Source: JBLNBU01 sp050260215
Lineage (GTDB): Bacteria; Pseudomonadota; Alphaproteobacteria; Rhodospirillales; Magnetospirillaceae
Reading direction: 5' to 3'
Length of the DNA: 7,457 nucleotides
Assembly: GCA_050260215.1 (NCBI GenBank)
Contig: JBLNBU010000271.1
Coordinates: forward strand, 1 to 7,457
The translations under genes were made by a program, and so were the position numbers. Positions 1-5,889 of the stretch are shown one piece after another. Position 1 is the first letter of the stretch; each line of letters starts with the position of its first letter. Under the pieces are notes generated by a model. That model worked only from the letters and a program-made list of their open reading frames with translations, was not told the origin of the DNA and ran no database searches.

Positions 1-591
1 CAGGTCCTTCAACGGCTCGACCAGGCGCGGCAGTTCGAAGTTCTCGCCGAACACCTGGCGGTAGATGCGGCCCTGGGCGTCGACGATGGTGGTCTGGGCG
101 ATGTGGTCGAAGCCGCGCGAGCTGACGTACCAGGTAAATCCCAGTTCCTCGGACAAGGCCTCGATGGTGGCGGCGTCAGCGGTGGCGAAGGTCCACTCGT
201 CGAGGTCGATGCCCTGCTGGCGGGCGAAGACGCGCAGCCGCTCGGGCGTGTCGTGGCGGGTGTCGAAGCCGATGGACAGCACGTTGAACCGCCCCTGCCC
301 CACCGTCTTGGCCGCGTTGGACACCGCCTTGGCCACCGTCTGGGTCATCACCGGGCAGGTGTGGTCGCACGAGGTGTAGATCATGCTGATGACCAGCGGC
401 TTGCCGCGGAAGACCGACAGGTCCAGCGGCCGGCCCTGGTGGTCGGTCAGGCGGAAATCGCCCAGCGTGCGGCCCTCGGCGCCACGGGCACGGGCAACCG
501 CCTGCTCGGGCGTCGGCACGACGGTCGGCGCCGCCCCCAGGGGGGCGGCGGCCAGGAGAATCAGAAGAGTGGCGAGGATGATCCGACCCAT
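1..591 (-). CDS. SCO1/SenC-family copper chaperone (C-terminus cut by window edge)
   Basis: Predicted periplasmic thioredoxin-fold protein that delivers copper to the CuA centre of oxidase-type subunit II. The frame is open from the ATG at 591 to the left edge (197 codons, no stop), so the C-terminus is missing. Residues 1-21 form a signal peptide or anchor (MGRIILATLLILLAAAPLGAA), so the protein is exported. The family's copper ligands are present: Cys75 and Cys79 in CDHTCP, and His163 in GFDHIAQT. The start lies 14 nt after the ctaB stop, which indicates co-transcription; the ribosome site is weak. Last visible gene of the heme-copper module, whose subunit II has a complete CuA site and is the obvious client. 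A thiol-disulfide or redox-sensing role is possible for some SCO proteins, but the full Cys/Cys/His set favours copper delivery. Family call is secure; the client is inferred from context. Confidence 0.93.
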   Translation of the reverse strand, partial: MGRIILATLLILLAAAPLGAAPTVVPTPEQAVARARGAEGRTLGDFRLTDHQGRPLDLSVFRGKPLVISMIYTSCDHTCPVMTQTVAKAVSNAAKTVGQGRFNVLSIGFDTRHDTPERLRVFARQQGIDLDEWTFATADAATIEALSEELGFTWYVSSRGFDHIAQTTIVDAQGRIYRQVFGENFELPRLVEPLKDL

Positions 592-605
592 GAGGCCGGA
601 TTCTT

Positions 606-1475
606 TCAATGGAACAGCGGCTCGACCATGACGGCGGTCAAGAGCAGCGCCAGTTGGATCAACGAGGCGAAGAAGTTCGACATCGCCGCCGGCCGGCCGG
701 GATTGCGCACCAGCAGAACCGACTTCCACAGGAACCAGCCGCCGCCGGAAACCGCGGCCGCCATATAGAGCGGACCGGCGCCGAACAGACCCGGCAGCAG
801 CGACGATGCCACCAGGGCGATGGTGTTGGCCAGGATGATGCGGTTGGTCCTGTCCTCGGTGGCGACCACCGGCAGCATGGGCACGCCGGCCGCCGCATAG
901 TCGGCCTTGAGCGCGCTGGCCAGGCTCCAGAAGTGCGGCGGCGTCCACAGGAACAGGACCAGCGCCAGCACCAAGGCCTCAGGGGACAGCTCAGGCGCCG
1001 CGGCGGCCGCACCGGCCAGCACCGCGAAGCTGCCCGACAACCCGCCGATGACGATGTTCCAGGCGGTGCGCCGCTTCAGGAACACGGTGTAGACGACGCC
1101 GTAGACCACGGCGCCCAGAAAGACGTAAAGCGCGGCCATGCCGTTGGCGGCCACGTAGGCCAGGGCCACCGACGCGGCCAGCAGCATCCCGATCAGGCCC
1201 AGCCACAGCGGGCCGGCCTCGAACATGCCGGTGACGAAGGGACGGTTGCGGGTGCGCGCCATGCGCACGTCCAGGTCGCGTTCCCAGTAGTGGTTGAACG
1301 CGCCTGCGCTTGCCGCCGAGACCAGCACCGCCGCGGCCACCGCCGCCGTCTGTCCCGGAGCCGGCATCACCCCGCGGGTGGCCAGCGCGCCGGCCGTCGC
1401 CGCAAGCGCACAGAAGAAGCCGATTCTCAGTTTGAATACAGAGCCCAGAGCCCTGAAGGTCGCCGCAGCAGACAT
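606..1475 (-). CDS. ctaB: Protoheme IX farnesyltransferase (heme O synthase)
   Basis: UbiA-family membrane prenyltransferase that adds a farnesyl group to heme b to give heme O, the first step to heme A. 289 residues, normal for the family, with about nine hydrophobic segments. The polyprenyl-diphosphate/Mg site is at residues 61-79 (NHYWERDLDVRMARTRNRP), and the second conserved block, FLWTPPHFW, is at 175-183, followed by DY, AG and PMLPVV. The first acidic residue of the usual DRDID motif is Glu65, a conservative change. The N-terminal substrate motif reads FKLR, not the common KPR. I chose the start at 1475 because GGGGGA lies just upstream; the frame runs 23 codons further to 1544, but those residues (MAGGAVAPP...) look unlike the family and would overlap the hairpin. 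It lies 79 nt after subunit I and directly before the SCO gene. With ctaA in the same cluster, it indicates that the enzyme carries heme A-type cofactors. Confidence 0.95.
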   Translation of the reverse strand: MSAAATFRALGSVFKLRIGFFCALAATAGALATRGVMPAPGQTAAVAAAVLVSAASAGAFNHYWERDLDVRMARTRNRPFVTGMFEAGPLWLGLIGMLLAASVALAYVAANGMAALYVFLGAVVYGVVYTVFLKRRTAWNIVIGGLSGSFAVLAGAAAAAPELSPEALVLALVLFLWTPPHFWSLASALKADYAAAGVPMLPVVATEDRTNRIILANTIALVASSLLPGLFGAGPLYMAAAVSGGGWFLWKSVLLVRNPGRPAAMSNFFASLIQLALLLTAVMVEPLFH

Positions 1476-1508
1476 ATTCCCCCGCCCGCCGAAGTGTTGA
1501 ACCTTGAT

Positions 1509-1553
1509 CCGAAGAACGGGCGGGGCGACAGCCCCGCCCGCCAAGGTCTTCGG
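1509..1553 (-). terminator. Nested hairpin just after the subunit I gene (attenuator, terminator or mRNA-stabilising element)
   Basis: An inner 10-bp perfect GC stem (1517-1526 with 1531-1540, CGGGCGGGGC on the + strand, 4-nt loop) sits inside an outer 7-bp stem (1509-1515 CCGAAGA with 1547-1553 TCTTCGG). A small asymmetric internal loop separates them. It begins one base after the subunit I stop codon and lies upstream of ctaB. There is only a short U-poor stretch after the stem, so a full intrinsic terminator is doubtful. Partial termination, or protection of the structural-gene mRNA from 3' decay, would fit a need for more structural subunits than assembly enzymes. The structure is seen; the role is inferred. 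Confidence 0.55.
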
Positions 1554-1554
1554 G

Positions 1555-3231
1555 TCAGCTCATGCCCCAGGTGCTGGCGAGATACTTCCAGTTGACGAAG
1601 TAGTAGAGCACGAACATCGTCAGGAAGATCATCGCCAGGGTGAAGGTGCCCGGAACCGTGAAGGTACCGGCGTTGCCGTAGCTGGCCACCGCCGGAGCAG
1701 CCGGAGCAGGAGCGGCCGGCTTGGCCACGACCTTCTTACCGAACAGCACCGAAGCGACGATGATCAGCACGAACAGCGCACCACCGACCACCGCGATCAC
1801 GCCCGACACACCCACGATGCCCATCATCAGATAGGCGGCCGGGGGATAGCTGAACGCGTGCGGAGCCTCGGAGAAGGCCATGTCCCAGTGGCGGCGCGAC
1901 ACGCCCAGCGTGCCCGCACCCATCATGAACAGCGAGAACACACCCATGCCGAGGCCGAACAGGTACGGCTGCAGCTTGGCCAGGCCCGGGGCGACGATCT
2001 CGCGACCGAAGAGCACCGGAACCAGGAAGTAGGTCAGCGCCATGAACGCCAGCGTGGTGCCGACCGCCACGGTACCGTGGAAGTGGCCGGGCACGTAGAT
2101 GGTGTTGTGGATCATGATGTTGATCTGTTCCACGCCCATGGTGACACCCGAGATGCCGCCCAGGAAGCCGAACATGACCAGCGACAGGAACATGCCCGAG
2201 AACACCGGGTTGCCCCACGGAGCCTTACGCAGCCACTCGAACAGGCCCTTGTTGAAGCCCTTCTTGCGCTGCGCCGCCTCGATGCAGCCGGGAACCGTCA
2301 GGCCGTGGATCATCGAGCCCAGCACGGCGAGGTACATGCCGTACGAGGTGTTGAAGATCTTGTAGCTGGACGACAGGCCGGGCTCCACCAGCAGGTGGTG
2401 GGCCGAGGCGATCTGGAGGAAGAAGATGTAGGTCAGGTAGGCCATGCGGCTGACCTTCTCGGACAGCGGCTTGGCGCCGAACAGGATCGCGGCGATGGCG
2501 TACCACACGGCAATGTGGGCGGCCACGTTGATCTGCTGCGACGAGTGGCCCATGCCCCACCACACGACCTTGTACATCAGCGGGTCGATGTGGCTGATCA
2601 GCCCGACCGACCACAGCAGGGTGGGGATCAGGATGATGGCGCCGGACGCGATGGTGTAGATGGCGATGATGCAGGCCGTCAGGGCACCGAAGGTGACCAG
2701 CGGGATCGAGCCCTCGTAGGTCTTCTCTTCCTTGGCCACCACCAGGGTGCCCAGGAAGATGAAGCAGGCGATGAGGGCGCCCACGGCGAACAGGATCAGG
2801 CCCAGGTAGAACAGCGGGTCAGCCTGCATCGGCACGTAGGAGGTCATCATCACGCTGGAATTGCCCTCGAGGACCTTCCAGTTGGTGATGGCCGCACCCA
2901 GCACCATCAGGGCGTAGGAAACCCAGCCCATTTTCGGTGCCGCCAACCGTGATCCCAGAAGGATCGCCGAGGCGAAGTACATCAGTGCGACTTCGAAGAA
3001 GATGCACCAGACGATCAGGATGTCGATGCCGTGGGCCGTGAGGGCCATGTAGAACATGTCGGCCGGCAGCAGGTGCACCGACGGCCAACGGGTCAGGACG
3101 ACGAGAAGGCCGAACAGACCGCCCAGGGCCAGCACCACGATGGCGGTGACCGCGTTGATCTTGATCAGCTTCTCGGCTTCGTCATGGATCTTCAGACCCG
3201 TGACGGAGCAGGTTCGAAAAACCGGCTTCAT
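1555..3231 (-). CDS. B-family-like heme-copper catalytic subunit I with active-site Tyr replaced by Gln; probable CuA-type nitric oxide reductase (eNOR/sNOR-like)
   Basis: Polytopic catalytic subunit, 558 residues, about 12-13 membrane helices, resembling Thermus ba3 subunit I. All six metal-ligand histidines are visible: His67 (TAHG, helix II) and His385 for the low-spin heme, His383 (VPGHFH, helix X) for the high-spin heme, and His229, His278 and His279 for CuB. The helix-VI sequence is WWGMGHSSQQ. The position four residues after the CuB histidine, tyrosine in oxygen reductases and glutamate in cNOR/qNOR, is Gln233. Without that tyrosine, O2 cleavage by the usual mechanism is unlikely. From family knowledge this points to NO reduction to N2O. 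The start at 3231 has a strong AGGAG six bases upstream and lies 18 nt after subunit II. An Ala/Pro linker (about 504-517) precedes the last helix (about 527-546). Likely database name: cytochrome c oxidase subunit I. The heme-copper family is certain; the NO reductase role is a well-motivated inference; the exact NOR subfamily is unsure. Confidence 0.9.
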   Translation of the reverse strand: MKPVFRTCSVTGLKIHDEAEKLIKINAVTAIVVLALGGLFGLLVVLTRWPSVHLLPADMFYMALTAHGIDILIVWCIFFEVALMYFASAILLGSRLAAPKMGWVSYALMVLGAAITNWKVLEGNSSVMMTSYVPMQADPLFYLGLILFAVGALIACFIFLGTLVVAKEEKTYEGSIPLVTFGALTACIIAIYTIASGAIILIPTLLWSVGLISHIDPLMYKVVWWGMGHSSQQINVAAHIAVWYAIAAILFGAKPLSEKVSRMAYLTYIFFLQIASAHHLLVEPGLSSSYKIFNTSYGMYLAVLGSMIHGLTVPGCIEAAQRKKGFNKGLFEWLRKAPWGNPVFSGMFLSLVMFGFLGGISGVTMGVEQINIMIHNTIYVPGHFHGTVAVGTTLAFMALTYFLVPVLFGREIVAPGLAKLQPYLFGLGMGVFSLFMMGAGTLGVSRRHWDMAFSEAPHAFSYPPAAYLMMGIVGVSGVIAVVGGALFVLIIVASVLFGKKVVAKPAAPAPAAPAVASYGNAGTFTVPGTFTLAMIFLTMFVLYYFVNWKYLASTWGMS

Positions 3232-3249
3232 TTGCGCTCCTCCCCCGCG

Positions 3250-3795
<546 letters not shown>

Positions 3796-3807
3796 GGCGC
3801 CGCCCCC

Positions 3808-3996
3808 CTACTTCGCGATCGGCAGCTGGGCGACTTCCATGATCCCCCAGATGGTGTAGGAGACGGCCGGAACCGTCACGCCGATGAAAAGAAGCAGGAA
3901 CGGATTGTCCAGTATCCGCTGGAATACCGGCACAGGTTCCGCCTCCCTCCCGCCATGAACGGGCGAACCCGCCTGGCCCTCCACAGATTGCGTCAT
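3808..3996 (-). CDS. 62-residue single-helix membrane protein, probable small subunit (ba3 subunit IIa-like)
   Basis: Short protein with a polar N-terminal half (residues 1-30), one hydrophobic helix (about 31-52, NPFLLLFIGVTVPAVSYTIW) and a short tail ending PIAK. It is likely real: a good AAGGGAG site lies 8-9 nt before the ATG, the stop is 12 nt before subunit II, and the hydrophobic segment is coherent. Thermus ba3 oxidase has a 34-residue single-helix subunit IIa, and a matching role packed against subunits I and II is the simplest guess; sequence identity is not obvious by eye. It might instead be an assembly factor. No metal-binding motif is visible. Its position between ctaA and the subunit II gene ties it to the enzyme. 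Confidence 0.75.
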   Translation of the reverse strand: MTQSVEGQAGSPVHGGREAEPVPVFQRILDNPFLLLFIGVTVPAVSYTIWGIMEVAQLPIAK

Positions 3997-4068
3997 CGAT
4001 GAACTCCCTTGGTTTTCCGTAGACCCGGATGACCGGTTCTTGCATTCGACCAGCTGTCCGGATACCCC

Positions 4069-5178
4069 TCAGTGACTTTGGTAAAGTGAGCCGCCCCCCG
4101 ATGTGCGGAACTTCATCTCGTGGATGGCCCAAAGGCAGACGGACAGCAGCGCCATCGCCCCCATCTGGTGGGCCGAGGCCACCGACACCGGCACCACCAG
4201 CACCAGCGTCGCTATCCCCAGCGACACCTGCAGCACGGCAACCAGCGCGACGACGTTGATGGCGCCGGGCAGTTCGCGGCCCAGGCGCGAGCGCGCCCAC
4301 AGCCAGCCGCCCAGGGCCGACAGCACGGTCAGCTCGGCCAGGGTGCGGTGGATGAACTGCACCGTCTTGATGTCCTCGAAGCCCGAAACCCAGCCCTCGT
4401 CGAACAGGTGGTTGGGCACCAGGTGGCCGTCCATCAGCGGCCAGGTGTTGTAGATCAGCCCGGCGCGCAGGCCCGCGACCAGGCCGCCGTACAGCAGCGT
4501 CACCACCGCCAGCGCGGTCAACGCCACCAGCCAGCCGGCGACGCCGGCGGCGGCCGGCCGCGGCAGCCGGTGGGCGCGCGCCCGGTGCGCCGCCAGGATG
4601 TCCAGCGCCATCCACAGCATCCAGGCGTGGATCAGGAAGGCCAGCCCCAGATGGGCGGTCAGCCGGTAGTGGCTGACATGGGGGTTGTCGACCAGGCCCG
4701 AGGCGACCATGAACCAGCCCATGCCGCCCTGGGCTGCGCCCAGCAGGAACAGCCCGCCCAGCCGGGGCACCAGGGCACGGCCGATGCGGCCCGAGACCGC
4801 CAGCCACAGGAAGGGTACGAAGAACACCAGGCCGATCAGGCGGCCCCAGACGCGGTGGATATATTCCAGCCAGAAGATCCCCTTGAATTCGGCCAGGCTC
4901 ATGCCGGCGTTGACCTTGAGGTATTCGGGGGTCTGCTGGTACTTGGCGAAGAAGGTCTGCCAGTCGGCGTCGGTGAGCGGCGGCACGATGCCGACGACGG
5001 GCTCCCACTCGACCATGGACAGGCCCGAATGCGTCAGCCGCGTCAGCCCGCCCAACAGCACCATCACCGCCAGCATGCCGCAGCAGGTCAGCAGCCACGC
5101 CGCCACCACTTTGGGCGCGGGCGCCGCCGGCCGGGGGCCAGAGGCGGCGAAGGAACCGGGTTCTGCCAGGGTCTTCAT
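4069..5178 (-). CDS. ctaA: Heme A synthase (COX15/CtaA, type 2)
   Basis: Integral membrane enzyme that oxidises the C8 methyl of heme O to the formyl group of heme A. 369 residues with eight predicted helices in two four-helix halves. The heme-binding histidines are visible at His108 (EYIHR, with the conserved Glu105), His176 (TAHLGLA), His277 (QFIHR) and His337 (SAHQMGAM). The N-terminal family signature is at 43-60 (GGLTRLTHSGLSMVEWEP), followed by PPL. I chose the start at 5178 (MKTLAEPGS) because the longer frame to 5313 would overlap the TlpA-like gene by over 100 nt and adds a charged, low-complexity N-terminus; AGGGA lies upstream. It starts 19 nt after the TlpA-like gene and ends 72 nt before the small membrane protein. 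Its place in the cluster suggests that the downstream enzyme needs heme A, unlike cNOR/qNOR, which use only heme b/c. It may also serve other oxidases in the cell. Confidence 0.95.
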   Translation of the reverse strand: MKTLAEPGSFAASGPRPAAPAPKVVAAWLLTCCGMLAVMVLLGGLTRLTHSGLSMVEWEPVVGIVPPLTDADWQTFFAKYQQTPEYLKVNAGMSLAEFKGIFWLEYIHRVWGRLIGLVFFVPFLWLAVSGRIGRALVPRLGGLFLLGAAQGGMGWFMVASGLVDNPHVSHYRLTAHLGLAFLIHAWMLWMALDILAAHRARAHRLPRPAAAGVAGWLVALTALAVVTLLYGGLVAGLRAGLIYNTWPLMDGHLVPNHLFDEGWVSGFEDIKTVQFIHRTLAELTVLSALGGWLWARSRLGRELPGAINVVALVAVLQVSLGIATLVLVVPVSVASAHQMGAMALLSVCLWAIHEMKFRTSGGGSLYQSH

Positions 5179-5197
5179 TGAGGCGTCCCTTGCAAGG

Positions 5198-5740
5198 TCA
5201 GCGTACGGGCGCTTCGACGGCCGGCCGCACCAGCTGGGCGACGGTGTCGAGCGCATTGCCCGCGTCCCAGTCGCTTTCGCCTTCGATGCGGGCGACCTCT
5301 TCGCCCTTGTCATTGAGAATGAGCGCGGTGGGCAGGCCTTTCACCCCCGCCGCCTTGGCCAGCGCGTTGTCCGGGTCGGTCACCATGGGCAGGCCGGTCA
5401 GGTTGTTCTGCGCCAGGAAGCGCTCGGCCGCCGGCTGGCCGTCCTTGTCGACGGACACGGTCAGCACCGAGACGCCCGCCTTCTCGGCGCTCGCGCGGAA
5501 GCGGGCGATGGTCGGCAGTTCGCGGGCGCAGGGCGTGCACCAGCTGGCCCAGAACGCCACCACCGCGGGGCGGCCCTGCGGCTGGCCCAGGGAGGGAAGC
5601 GGACGCGGCGGCTCGGACTTGACCAGGCGGTCGACGGTCAGGGTCGGAACCGACTGCGGCCCGGACAGGCGCGTGGCCGTCCCCACCATCAGCATGACGA
5701 TGACGGACAGTGCGACGAAAATGATGACCTTGTCCGACAT
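5198..5740 (-). CDS. Membrane-anchored TlpA/ResA-like thiol-disulfide reductase
   Basis: Thioredoxin-fold protein of 180 residues with an uncleaved N-terminal membrane anchor (about residues 5-22), which places the domain in the periplasm. The active site is WCTPC (residues 67-71, Cys68 and Cys71), followed by a long helix and the cis-proline Pro137 (GLPTAL). In Bradyrhizobium, TlpA reduces the cysteines of ScoI and of the CuA subunit so copper can be loaded. Here the same cluster encodes an SCO protein and a CuA subunit, so that job is the best inference. A CcmG-like role in cytochrome c maturation is the alternative, but no ccm genes are in view. The start at 5740 is preceded by a purine-rich GGGAAGGGGG. 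It is the first gene after a putative FNR/NnrR-type promoter and begins the module, 19 nt ahead of ctaA. Confidence 0.88.
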   Translation of the reverse strand: MSDKVIIFVALSVIVMLMVGTATRLSGPQSVPTLTVDRLVKSEPPRPLPSLGQPQGRPAVVAFWASWCTPCARELPTIARFRASAEKAGVSVLTVSVDKDGQPAAERFLAQNNLTGLPMVTDPDNALAKAAGVKGLPTALILNDKGEEVARIEGESDWDAGNALDTVAQLVRPAVEAPVR

Positions 5741-5764
5741 GGCCCCCTTCCCACCTTGCGAATT

Positions 5765-5814
5765 GGAAGGAAGTAGACCATGGCCGGATCGGACCGGAAC
5801 TTGCCTTTGGTCAA
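5765..5814 (-). promoter_or_regulatory. Putative FNR/NnrR-type class II promoter driving the respiratory module
   Basis: Positions 5801-5814 read TTGCCTTTGGTCAA on the + strand (TTGAC-N4-GGCAA in the transcribed direction), an imperfect palindrome with the TTG-N8-CAA core of FNR/NnrR/Dnr sites. On the minus strand a weak -10 candidate, TCTACT (5777-5772, four of six consensus bases), lies 23 bases downstream of the box. That places the box centre near -42 from a start around 5765, the class II activator position. The implied leader before the tlpA-like ATG is about 25 nt. The box is seen; its binding protein is inferred and no regulator gene is in view. Confidence 0.45.
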
Positions 5815-5840
5815 GCTGGAGGGTGGGCAGCCCTTCCCTC

Positions 5841-5889
5841 CCCTCTCCATGAGGGAGAGGGAGGGGCCCACCGCAGCAGGCGGTGGGCC
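5841..5889 (-). terminator. Tandem hairpins after cysNC, probable transcription end
   Basis: Two adjacent stems directly follow the cysNC stop. One has a perfect 10-bp stem (5865-5874 with 5880-5889, 5-nt loop AGCAG, arms GGCCCACCGC and GCGGTGGGCC); it overlaps the stop codon by one base. The other has a perfect 8-bp stem (5841-5848 CCCTCTCC with 5854-5861 GGAGAGGG, loop ATGAG). Neither has a clear U-tract, so this would be an atypical terminator or a processing site. It separates the sulfate-activation gene from the promoter of the respiratory module. Confidence 0.45.

Noticed and set aside
609..1595. Plus-strand open frame of 328 codons opposite ctaB
   Set aside because: Low-complexity Arg/Gln/Gly-rich composition and no recognisable domain; antisense shadow of ctaB.
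2527..2548. Tyr-to-Gln as a sequencing error or pseudogene decay
   Set aside because: Tyr to Gln needs at least two base changes, the frame is intact for 558 residues, and every metal ligand in both subunits is kept.
1504..2952. Long plus-strand open frame of 482 codons opposite subunit I
   Set aside because: His/Gln/Arg/Asp-rich antisense translation typical of GC-rich genomes; the opposite strand encodes an intact membrane protein with all catalytic histidines.
4040..4053. TTGCATTCGACCAG upstream of the small helix protein as a second FNR-like site
   Set aside because: The right half ends CAG, not CAA, and the nearest TCTAC-like element is only about 16 bases away, wrong for a class II promoter. 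Probably chance.
5178..5313. Upstream extension of ctaA to an ATG at 5313
   Set aside because: It would overlap the TlpA-like coding region and adds residues with no resemblance to CtaA; the start at 5178 gives the normal N-terminus.
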